Assembly: GCA_910578175.1 (NCBI GenBank)
Contig: CAJTPF010000007.1
Location: forward strand, 1 to 64,000
DNA from: an uncultured Lachnospiraceae bacterium
GTDB lineage: Bacteria > Bacillota > Clostridia > Lachnospirales > Lachnospiraceae
Direction of reading: 5' to 3'
Length of the DNA: 64,000 nucleotides
Part shown: one piece after another, positions 26,350 through 34,447 of the stretch
Position numbering within the stretch: the stretch's first letter is position 1
Layout of the letters: the number at the start of each line of letters is the position of its first letter
The notes under the pieces: model-generated
The model's database searches: none
What the model saw: the letters and a program-made list of their open reading frames with translations, nothing else
What the model was told of the DNA's origin: nothing
Translations under genes and position numbers: made by a program

Positions 26350-27324
26350 TTACTGTTCTACCTTTTCCCCCCGGACCAGCTGCACAATAAAACGCTTGGT
26401 ATCATCATGGCGGGTACATGTGGATAAGGTAATGATCTTGTCATTCACCGAAACATTGGTTCCGATATCCGTACCATATAATCTTCTGCCCATACAGTCA
26501 TCAATATATGCCTGAAATTCTTCGTCCGTATTAAAGTTATAAGTATAGGTATATCCCACTTCATCGGTCTCATATGCCGCAAACACATAGTATCGGTATA
26601 AATCATGTCCCACATAGATGTCAAAGGTCTTATGAGACTGGTAATAGGATTCGCTGCCGTATTTAATCAAAGAACCGAACATAGAATTGTTCAGCATATC
26701 ATGTCCGTATATAATACAGTTTCTGGCCTCCAGACCGCCCTCTACCCGGTAGTCGACAAATATTGCGCCGCTCTTATTGCTCTGATGGGCTGCGTTATGG
26801 GATAAATAATAGGTGTTATCCATTCCCTGTATGATCGGATAACTGATTATATTGTCCTGCTTAATCCAGCCCACTGCCGAACTGTTGACCTGCAGCAATG
26901 CATCAAAGTCAAAGGAAAACTCTGCCACGGCCGTGCCTGCGCTGATCTTATTTCCATACATGTCTGTTTCCGGTTCCTCGGCATCACTGACTTCTATATT
27001 CGGAACCAGGAACTGGTCTTCCATGTTGGCATATGCATCATCCCCCTCCTGATAATCGAGATAAATATTGGTAAGCTCATAGGAAGAGTATGTAAATACG
27101 CATAATGCTGCAATCATGACGACCATGCGGATACTTTCAAAAATATAGTATCTCGCCGTCCGTTTCTTTTTATCCGGTTTCTTTGATTTACTTTTTTTCG
27201 CTGCTTTATTATTCTCAGTATTGTCAGCCGTGTTATTATTATCCGGCTTCGTATTTTTCTGATTGCTATTCTCTGTAATTTCAACAGTGGTATTCTGTTC
27301 CTGCCCGGAATTCTGATTTTCCAT
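26350..27324 (-). CDS. Class B sortase
   Basis: Membrane-bound transpeptidase that links surface proteins to the wall. 324 residues: a low-complexity Asn/Lys/Glu-rich cytoplasmic N-terminus (about 1-52), a membrane helix (about 62-84), and a sortase core with catalytic His in IIYGHDMLNNSMFG, Cys in ITLSTCTRH and Arg in DTKRFIVQLV. No substrate with a sorting signal and no pilin genes lie nearby, so it is an orphan. RBS GAGGATCAGA precedes the start. Confidence 0.93.
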   Translation of the reverse strand: MENQNSGQEQNTTVEITENSNQKNTKPDNNNTADNTENNKAAKKSKSKKPDKKKRTARYYIFESIRMVVMIAALCVFTYSSYELTNIYLDYQEGDDAYANMEDQFLVPNIEVSDAEEPETDMYGNKISAGTAVAEFSFDFDALLQVNSSAVGWIKQDNIISYPIIQGMDNTYYLSHNAAHQSNKSGAIFVDYRVEGGLEARNCIIYGHDMLNNSMFGSLIKYGSESYYQSHKTFDIYVGHDLYRYYVFAAYETDEVGYTYTYNFNTDEEFQAYIDDCMGRRLYGTDIGTNVSVNDKIITLSTCTRHDDTKRFIVQLVRGEKVEQ

Positions 27325-27439
27325 TCTGATCCTCCATAACTGTCAAAAACGTCTTTTGCTTCTGTAAGTTATTATATTAGAATCTTAAAGATTAATCAAT
27401 GGAACTTGTGTTAAAAATTTGTAAACTTCCGCTGGTAAA

Positions 27440-28060
27440 TCAAGTTAAATTTTTCTGCATATCTTTTAATATTTTTACAATCCGTTCCCTGTTTTTTGCC
27501 GTTTTCATAAATGCAGGCAGATGGTCTGCCTGTGTTTTCGTGCTGGTGTATTTGTAACCCGCAGGTCTTTCCCGTAAATCAGCACTTAGATATTCTATTA
27601 AATAAGCCAGATGTTCACGGTTCACTGCCCAGACAGGCTTGTTATCAAAATAATCCAGAAACCAAAGCTCCAAGCCGAAATACGGCTCACATCCGTTTCT
27701 TATTTCACCGCCGGCATATACTCCTTTAGCTGTTTTTTGAACGTTTCCCGACATCACGGTTCCGCAGTAAGGACATGCTGTATGAATCGCATGAAAATGC
27801 TGTTTCTCTTCCCCTGTAATATCGACCCTGTAATACCGGCCGCATGCCCTGCAATGATTATGAACATCATAGCGAAAGATGGTCAGGCTTTTTTCTTTGG
27901 ATCTGCCACAGTTGGTACATTTAAATCGGGCATTATCTTTATCGGCAGTTACAACTGCCAGGCCTCTGCAATTCGGACATTTGACACAGATGCCTGATGT
28001 TCCGGCGGTGTAGGCTGAGTATGTAAAATATTGTTTATCCGTCACTCGTTTCAAAATCAA
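27440..28060 (-). CDS. Zinc-ribbon protein of unknown function
   Basis: 206 residues with three Cys pairs forming zinc ribbons: CPNCRG ... CTNCGR, CRACGRYY ... CPYCGTV. A C-terminal region follows that is rich in aromatic residues (YFGLELWFLDYFDNKPVWAVN) and a helical tail. Start is TTG at 28060 with AAGGAGATCA ahead. No enzyme motif is recognisable; nucleic-acid binding is likely from the zinc ribbons only. It stands alone between the sortase gene and a toxin/IS scar. Confidence 0.7.
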   Translation of the reverse strand: MILKRVTDKQYFTYSAYTAGTSGICVKCPNCRGLAVVTADKDNARFKCTNCGRSKEKSLTIFRYDVHNHCRACGRYYRVDITGEEKQHFHAIHTACPYCGTVMSGNVQKTAKGVYAGGEIRNGCEPYFGLELWFLDYFDNKPVWAVNREHLAYLIEYLSADLRERPAGYKYTSTKTQADHLPAFMKTAKNRERIVKILKDMQKNLT

Positions 28061-28180
28061 TGATCTCCTTATTCTGATTGCTACTCTTATACCGCCTGGT
28101 AGTTCAATTAACTTAACAAGTGTTGTATTTTCCAGGCAAATTCTAAAATTTTATAAATCCGTCTTCAAACATATATACTT

Positions 28181-28477
28181 CTACTTTCCTAATGAATAAA
28201 CAAACTCATTGCAAAGTTTTTTTAATTGTTCAATTCTTTCTTCAATCATATTTAAATATGTCTCTTCTGTGTAACCCCTCATCAATACTTCTTCTGTACA
28301 CCCCTTAAAATGAGAGAGTATATTAATAATGGATGGTATTTCCCTCATAAAATAAACTACAAACTTTTTTGGATAATAATCTTCATCCGAACAAAAATAT
28401 TCAAAAAATTTTTCAAAGCTCTCTTTCATTCTAACAATTACATGGGCGCCATATTTCACTTGCGCTTCCTGCATCAC
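28181..28477 (-). CDS. Small helical protein, possible immunity protein
   Basis: 98 residues, AT-rich codon use unlike the neighbours, predicted all-helical (MKESFEKFFEYF ... IEERIEQLKKLCNEFVYSLG). It lies 36 bp downstream of a remnant of a polymorphic-toxin C-terminal domain on the same strand, the position where immunity genes sit. No family was recognised, so the immunity call is contextual. Confidence 0.5.
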   Translation of the reverse strand: MMQEAQVKYGAHVIVRMKESFEKFFEYFCSDEDYYPKKFVVYFMREIPSIINILSHFKGCTEEVLMRGYTEETYLNMIEERIEQLKKLCNEFVYSLGK

Positions 28478-28513
28478 CTAAAAACGAAAATGTTTATTTT
28501 ACACTTTTGACAA

Positions 28514-28783
28514 TCAACAAAACCAATTGTGTATAATAAATTCTAAAGTAATTTTTCCATCAACTTTTTCTATCTCTCCAACTGTAGCTACCCCAACTTG
28601 ACCATTTTTAAAAGGCTGAGACAATTCTGTAAGAGTAGCACCCGGTTTAGCTTGTGTTGATATATCAGTCAACTTACCAGTCAAAGGATCTTTATGAACA
28701 CCACTACCTTCTATAAAATTGATAGTCAAACATTGTCCTCCTCGAACAACAATATCTGTATCTGATAAAATTTCATGGCCCAC
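28514..28783 (-). pseudogene. Remnant of a polymorphic-toxin C-terminal domain
   Basis: 89-codon open frame beginning at GTG with GHEILSDTDIVVRGGQC and continuing GSGVHKDPLTGKL, AKPGATLTEL and NGQVGVATVGEIEKVDG. This pattern resembles C-terminal toxin tips of RHS/CDI-like proteins. The domain is cut short: the usual Pro/His-rich end is replaced by a short unrelated tail. An in-frame stop lies just upstream of the GTG, and another frame (GLWTGLRDTMGQVTYL) leads into it, as expected for a frameshifted fragment. No ribosome site seen. Confidence 0.55.
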
Positions 28784-28866
28784 GGTTTCTCTTTATTCAT
28801 GTATGCAACCAGATATGTTACCTGTCCCATTGTATCTCGTAAACCTGTCCATAAACCGATACTCCC

Positions 28867-28968
28867 CTAATCAATTTCCTTTGCAAAGAATACCACTGCT
28901 TTTTTAAGAACAGGCTCTCTTTTCAAAGCTCCTCGTTTTCTCTTTTTAGTTTAAGCATCTCCTTCCGC
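28867..28968 (-). mobile_element. IS3-family orfA C-terminal remnant
   Basis: The minus strand encodes MLKLKRENEEL in one frame and KREPVLKKAVVFFAKEID-stop in another. Together they recreate the leucine-zipper end of IS3-family OrfA (typically RENEELKRE.ILKKA..FFAKE). A one-base shift near 28925 separates the halves. No orfB or terminal repeats were found. Confidence 0.65.
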
Positions 28969-28973
28969 AAACC

Positions 28974-29011
28974 TAAAAAGCCATACCCGGTAATCTGCCG
29001 GATATGGCTTG
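28974..29011 (-). terminator. Terminator of fba
   Basis: An AGCCATA(C/T)CCGG stem with CCGG(G/A)TATGGCT and loop CAGATTA, followed on the minus strand by TTTTT. It lies 34 bp past the aldolase stop. Confidence 0.88.
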
Positions 29012-29044
29012 TCTTTCTATCATTTCTGCGATTATCAATCTTAA

Positions 29045-29908
29045 TTAAGCTTTGCCTACGGAACCGAATAATTCCATTTTTTCTTTTACAGTAGCCTTAA
29101 TTGCTTCAAATCCCGGAGCCAGTAATTTACGCGGGTCAAATCCCTTACCCTGCTGGTCCTTTCCTTCTTCGATATACTTACGTGTAGCTTCTGCAAATGC
29201 AAGCTGGCACTCTGTATTAACATTGATCTTAGCAACTCCTAAAGAGATCGCTTTCTTGATCATATCTTCCGGAATACCTGTACCACCGTGAAGAACCAAT
29301 GGCATATCCCCTGTTAACTGCTGAACGGCATCCAGGGTTTCAAAGCTTAATCCTTCCCAGTTATCCGGATACTTGCCGTGAATATTTCCGATACCTGCCG
29401 CAAGCATGGTCACGCCAAGGTCTGCAATCGCCTTACATTCCTGTGGGTCCGCACATTCACCTTTGCCGATAACGCCGTCTTCTTCTCCGCCGATGGAACC
29501 GACTTCCGCTTCCAGAGACATACCCTTTTCATTTACGATCTTAACCAGTTCTGTTGTCTTTGCAACATTTTCATCAATCGGATAGTGAGAACCGTCAAAC
29601 ATGATAGAAGAAAATCCTGCTTCGATACACTTCATACATCCTTCGAAACTGCCGTGGTCTAAATGTAATGCAACCGGAACCGTGATGTTCAGTTCTTCCA
29701 TCATTCCGTTTACCATACCTACAACAGTTTTGTATCCTGTCATATATTTTCCGGCGCCTTCTGATACACCTAAAATAACCGGCGAATTTAATTCCTGAGC
29801 TGTTAATAAAATAGCTTTGGTCCATTCAAGGTTGTTAATATTGAACTGACCCACAGCATAATGTCCTGCTTTTGCTTTCTGAAGCATCTCTTTTGCTGAT
29901 ACTAACAT
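29045..29908 (-). CDS. fba: Fructose-bisphosphate aldolase, class II
   Basis: Zinc-dependent glycolytic aldolase in the cytoplasm. 287 residues with N-terminal AVGQFNINNLEW, zinc and substrate motifs LHLDHGSFEGCMKCIEAGFSS and FDGSHYP, then LVLHGGTGIPEDMIKKAI and AKINVNTECQLAF. RBS GGAGG is well placed. It is a single gene between strong terminator and intergenic sequences. Confidence 0.97.
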   Translation of the reverse strand: MLVSAKEMLQKAKAGHYAVGQFNINNLEWTKAILLTAQELNSPVILGVSEGAGKYMTGYKTVVGMVNGMMEELNITVPVALHLDHGSFEGCMKCIEAGFSSIMFDGSHYPIDENVAKTTELVKIVNEKGMSLEAEVGSIGGEEDGVIGKGECADPQECKAIADLGVTMLAAGIGNIHGKYPDNWEGLSFETLDAVQQLTGDMPLVLHGGTGIPEDMIKKAISLGVAKINVNTECQLAFAEATRKYIEEGKDQQGKGFDPRKLLAPGFEAIKATVKEKMELFGSVGKA

Positions 29909-29985
29909 GATGATTACCTCCGTAAACTTAAATAATTTTATAACTTAAGAATGATTCCATTCCATAGTTCTGCAATAAATATACT

Positions 29986-32451
29986 CTATTTTTTTAAGTA
30001 TTGCAAACTGTTTTTACATTTATCTATATAGTTGATGACTTTTTTATAATCTTCACTTGAAATTTTATCGTTTACATCACTGAATTTTGCCTTCTGGTAC
30101 TGTTTCAGAAACTCCGTTGCATCCATGACTTCCTCCGTTATACCGCCTCCCGGCTTCGGTTCCGGTTCCGCAGAATCCGTTTTCTTCAACAGCCCTTCCA
30201 TTTCAGCCGCAAATTCTTCCGTATATTTTCCCCAGTTATATCGTATGCCATAAGTTCCAAGCAATTCAAACAATTCTTCCGACAGGAGTATCATCCTCTG
30301 CCGCTCCGGAGACAGACTACGCAGGGAATCTCTCAGCCTTTTTTTCCGGAAATTCTTTTTGTTATAATACCGGCAGGCAAACACGGATATCATACAGATC
30401 AGCAAGGCCAGCAGAAGGATTACCGCTGCAACGGAATTCAAACCTTTATGACCGGATTCACCGGTCCCGGTTTCCGGGCCGGAACTTTCTCCTCCGGACG
30501 GAGCCTCTGTCCGGAGATGTCCTTCCCCGGCGGTTGTTGTTTCATCATTCCCGCCGCTCTCCGAAGATACTGTTGTTGTCCGTTCTTCCGCCGGAGAAGA
30601 AGTATCATCATCCGCAGAGCCCGGAACCTCCGCCGGTACATCGGAATCAACTGCCGGCGTCGTATCAGCAGGAAGAAATCCTATACCGTGTACATAGACT
30701 TCCGCCCATGCATGAGCGGAAGAATCTTTAACATCAAATGTATATTCGGCAGTCGTCCTGTCATAGCTGCCAACGGCGATCTCCCGGAAACCTACCCGGT
30801 ATCCCTCGGCATATCTGGCCGGAACCCCCATATATCTCAACATTAAAACCGTGGCTGAAGCATAGGATGTACAATATCCCTTTTTCTTATTCAACAGAAA
30901 ATCCGTTACAAAATCTTTTCCTTCCATCCTGCCCGGATTCAGGGTATATTCCGTATGTTTCTGCAGATAAGAGCGGGCATATTCAATACAGGCCAGCAGT
31001 TCTCCGGGAGTTTCCCCATCATAATGAGGCGCATCCGGCAGCAGCTCATCAAACAGTCTGACCAGGTCATCCGGTACCGCAAGACAGGTTTCCTCCGCAT
31101 AATCCTTATAAAGTTCATCGGCTTCATCCGTCCGGATAAACGGTGTCCGCATGAATCCATTCTGTTGCTGTATTTTTTCTTCATATAATTCTGTATAGTC
31201 CTGCAGGGTAAAATTATAAAAATCATATAACAATACATCCACGTTATATGTTAATGTATGACCTGTAACCATCAGATCCGCCGCCGTCTGCCGTTGGGTG
31301 ATCAGTGCATTATAGGGAATGTAACAATTATTATCGCCGCTCAGATTTTTTATACGCATCACATACAGGTTATCGTCAAACTCACTGACTGCTTTATACG
31401 GCCGGCTCATAATATCTTCCGCCGCCTCATCGATACTCAGAAATTCCTTCTCCCACATATAATAATCGAAGTAGTTTGTCAGAAATCGATCGTATTCATC
31501 ATTATAAAAAGAATCAGACCAATGATCACCGCTGTAATGACTGGCAGCATAACCTTTCAGATAGACATCCTGCTTCGTCAGCGGCATCGTAACATTCAAC
31601 ATCACCTTTCCGCTGAAAGAAATCTTATCCGCCTTTCCAAGCTCACCTTTTCCCAAACCTCCTGCTGCTATCACTTTACTGCTGCGTCCGCCGAATATTC
31701 CGTTCGTAAACAATTCTTCAATATTCAGTTTCTTCACCACTGAATCAAACCCGTTTTTAACCGCAGAAAACCGGCTGGTCTCCACATAAGTGTCAGGATT
31801 CTCACAGATAAACAGGATTCCTGCGGAAAACAGGGTCAGTGCCAGCAGAAATCCGGTTTTTTTCAGGGATATTCTTCCGCTGTGCTGAAAGGCCAGACAC
31901 AAGACACAGTAAATCACGATCAGGACCACCACATAAGGCGGCGGAAAAAGGCCAAAAGCCATTGGTATTGCCAGTATTACCGCCGTAAACACATAGTGGA
32001 CTGCCACATAGATCTTATTCCAGGTAGCAGTCATCAATATATAGGCATATTCTATTATAATAGCACAGATCACAATGGTATTATACCAGTATAAGCTGTT
32101 CCATCGAAGTTCTTCCATATTGATACGAAAAGAATATGCATGTACCTGGTCATAATATTTCTGATACTGAAACAGAATGGCATTTGCCAGACTTAATATC
32201 CCTGTTTTCAGATATGTCCGCAGCAGTATTGCGCCTGACAGTACCAGCACCGCCAGAATTACAAGCATAAGATTCTGTCTCTTTAACTCCATGACTCCTG
32301 CCAGGATGATCAATACTGACAAAGTAAATAAAAATATCATTCCCTTACTGCATTCTATCTTAAAACATTCCGTAAACGAAAGTACCATTGCCATTATCCC
32401 CAAAAGCATAAGGCTTATTCTGGCAACGGCATCAGTTGCCGGCTTACTCAT
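29986..32451 (-). CDS. Transglutaminase-like membrane protein
   Basis: 821 residues. About seven membrane helices in the first 215 residues, a large extracytoplasmic region, a transglutaminase core with the Cys in KKGYCTSYASATVLMLRYMGVPARY and the His in SSAHAWAEVYV with a following Asp, a Thr/Ser/Glu-rich linker (about 620-690), one more membrane helix and a cytoplasmic tail. It is the third gene of the MoxR-DUF58-transglutaminase set common in bacteria; its substrate is unknown, with envelope protein processing suspected. Confidence 0.93.
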   Translation of the reverse strand: MSKPATDAVARISLMLLGIMAMVLSFTECFKIECSKGMIFLFTLSVLIILAGVMELKRQNLMLVILAVLVLSGAILLRTYLKTGILSLANAILFQYQKYYDQVHAYSFRINMEELRWNSLYWYNTIVICAIIIEYAYILMTATWNKIYVAVHYVFTAVILAIPMAFGLFPPPYVVVLIVIYCVLCLAFQHSGRISLKKTGFLLALTLFSAGILFICENPDTYVETSRFSAVKNGFDSVVKKLNIEELFTNGIFGGRSSKVIAAGGLGKGELGKADKISFSGKVMLNVTMPLTKQDVYLKGYAASHYSGDHWSDSFYNDEYDRFLTNYFDYYMWEKEFLSIDEAAEDIMSRPYKAVSEFDDNLYVMRIKNLSGDNNCYIPYNALITQRQTAADLMVTGHTLTYNVDVLLYDFYNFTLQDYTELYEEKIQQQNGFMRTPFIRTDEADELYKDYAEETCLAVPDDLVRLFDELLPDAPHYDGETPGELLACIEYARSYLQKHTEYTLNPGRMEGKDFVTDFLLNKKKGYCTSYASATVLMLRYMGVPARYAEGYRVGFREIAVGSYDRTTAEYTFDVKDSSAHAWAEVYVHGIGFLPADTTPAVDSDVPAEVPGSADDDTSSPAEERTTTVSSESGGNDETTTAGEGHLRTEAPSGGESSGPETGTGESGHKGLNSVAAVILLLALLICMISVFACRYYNKKNFRKKRLRDSLRSLSPERQRMILLSEELFELLGTYGIRYNWGKYTEEFAAEMEGLLKKTDSAEPEPKPGGGITEEVMDATEFLKQYQKAKFSDVNDKISSEDYKKVINYIDKCKNSLQYLKK

Positions 32452-32473
32452 AACTGCTGCTCCTTACTTTATT

Positions 32474-33496
32474 TTAATAGGATTCCGGTAATCGGAAAAC
32501 TGGAAAAACAATATGCGATTCATTGGAAAACCGATCCAGAATCTCATCAGTCACAGGATTTCGTTCAAACAAATTCAGCCGCAGGATCTTGCACATTATT
32601 TCATCGATCTCTTCAAAACTCTTTGGCTGCTTTCTGCGCATACACAGTTCTGATCCATCAAACCAGCACATAAAAAAAGGAACCTCTGTAGCCATTAACT
32701 CATAAGCCGCCGACATCCCATCCTGAAGCGCTTTTTCAACATCCGTATTTTTATACAGATCTATATAAACATAGATATTGGTTTCCACAGGCATGGAAAA
32801 TTCCCGCACCATCGTTTCATTCGTACGGGCACTGAGATTCCAGTGTACTTTATTCAGACTGTCCCCGTCCATGAATGGCCGGATTCCAAACAGTTCCGAG
32901 GTATCATTTCCGGCTTTGTCTTTTGAAAATATATCTGATTCATCTGCTTCAATATACGGCACTTCTTCCAAATCTATAAACATCTCATGGACAGCGGGCA
33001 ATACAACCACTTCGACCGGTGTTTTCTTCTTTTTGTATTTTCTGCTGAAAATACCCAATACATCATAAATCCGGATCACTTTTGGCTCAACGGTCACATA
33101 ACCGCATCCCTGTAGTTCCACTGATATGCCCAGCCGGTGTTTTCCTTTTCCGTTCATTGGTATTTCTATATTCCTGCGCAGAATTTCGTTCCCGTACTTA
33201 CGCTTAACCTCAATGGCCATACGTGTCATCTTAAAAGGATAAAACGTTTTATCCGATACACACACATCAAACCGGAATTTTTCATTATATTGCCGGATAT
33301 CCTGGTCCACCCGGATCGAAACGTTTACCTTTGAAACACATGCAAAAAAAGGCAGTCCCTCCATGATCAGCAGGGTGGTAAACATAAACAGCGGCAGCAT
33401 GGCGCTATAATCATTATACATGATCATGATCCATGCCAGCAGTGCAAAACAAAGGATAAGTGATATGATCTTTTTAAAAGTTTGAATTATGCTCAT
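32474..33496 (-). CDS. DUF58 family protein
   Basis: 340 residues: two N-terminal membrane helices (about 9-50) then a beta-rich region and the DUF58 hallmark FGIRPFMDGDSLNKVHWNLSA (written here in part), a vWA-like fold that usually partners MoxR ATPases. It overlaps the MoxR gene by 23 bp and is followed by the transglutaminase gene, so all three are one operon. Confidence 0.92.
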   Translation of the reverse strand: MSIIQTFKKIISLILCFALLAWIMIMYNDYSAMLPLFMFTTLLIMEGLPFFACVSKVNVSIRVDQDIRQYNEKFRFDVCVSDKTFYPFKMTRMAIEVKRKYGNEILRRNIEIPMNGKGKHRLGISVELQGCGYVTVEPKVIRIYDVLGIFSRKYKKKKTPVEVVVLPAVHEMFIDLEEVPYIEADESDIFSKDKAGNDTSELFGIRPFMDGDSLNKVHWNLSARTNETMVREFSMPVETNIYVYIDLYKNTDVEKALQDGMSAAYELMATEVPFFMCWFDGSELCMRRKQPKSFEEIDEIMCKILRLNLFERNPVTDEILDRFSNESHIVFPVFRLPESY

Positions 33497-34406
33497 TTAT
33501 CATCTTCTCCACTACATTTTCCATCGACGTCCTGGCCGCCCTTGCCCTTGCGCTCAGAAATATCCGGTGCCGGACGCAGGGATAGATTATTTTTTTAATA
33601 TCATCCGGTACAACATAATTTCGCTCTTCGATATAAGCGGCAGCCTGAGCCGCTTTCACCATTGCAACACTGCCTCTTGGACTGATACCCAGAGAAATTT
33701 CCGGCATATTTCTGGAAAGTGCGGCAATTCCTGCGATATATTCATATATCTCATCACTGAGATATACCTTTGCCACTTCCTGTTTAATGATTTCCAGACC
33801 TTTTCCGTCGATCACCGGGTGAACATTATCCAAAGGGTTACATCTGTATTTACCCTTTAACATCATAACCTCATCCTCTGCCTCCGGATATCCCATGGAG
33901 ACGCAAAACATAAAACGATCCAGCTGGGAATCCGGCAGCATATGGGTTCCTACGGACCCCACCGGATTCTGGGTTGCAATAACGTTAAAGGGGGTAGGTA
34001 GCGGATGTGTCACCGAATCTACCGTAACCGTTTTTTCTTCCATTGCTTCCAGCAACGCGGACTGTGTTTTGGAAGATGTTCTGTTAATCTCATCTGCAAG
34101 AAACAGATTACACATCACCGCTCCCTGCTTATATTCAAATTCATTGGTCTGTTTATTCAGCATGGTAAAACCGGTCACATCCGAAGGCAGTACATCCGGT
34201 GTAAACTGAACCCTGTTGTAATTTAAGGACATGGATTTTGCAAAGGCCAGGGCCATTGTCGTCTTCCCCACTCCCGGTATATCATCGATCAGAACATGTC
34301 CGTCTGCTATGAGCGCCGCCATAACCTGTATGATGATATCATCTTTTCCCACAACCGCCTTCTTTACTTCTTCTACCACTCTCCGTACCGCTTCATATCC
34401 AGTCAT
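33474..34406 (-). CDS. MoxR family AAA+ ATPase
   Basis: Chaperone-like ATPase of 310 residues: Walker A GVGKTTMA, Walker B LFLADEINRTSSKTQSALLEAMEE, sensor ATQNPVGS, arginine finger LDRF and sensor 2 ISPRGSVA. MoxR proteins help mature or activate vWA/DUF58 partners; here the DUF58 and transglutaminase genes follow. First gene of the operon. Confidence 0.95.
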   Translation of the reverse strand: MTGYEAVRRVVEEVKKAVVGKDDIIIQVMAALIADGHVLIDDIPGVGKTTMALAFAKSMSLNYNRVQFTPDVLPSDVTGFTMLNKQTNEFEYKQGAVMCNLFLADEINRTSSKTQSALLEAMEEKTVTVDSVTHPLPTPFNVIATQNPVGSVGTHMLPDSQLDRFMFCVSMGYPEAEDEVMMLKGKYRCNPLDNVHPVIDGKGLEIIKQEVAKVYLSDEIYEYIAGIAALSRNMPEISLGISPRGSVAMVKAAQAAAYIEERNYVVPDDIKKIIYPCVRHRIFLSARARAARTSMENVVEKMINEHNSNF

Positions 34407-34447
34407 AATCTATGTCAGCCTTTCTATTAAAATCTATTCCGGTTTCT

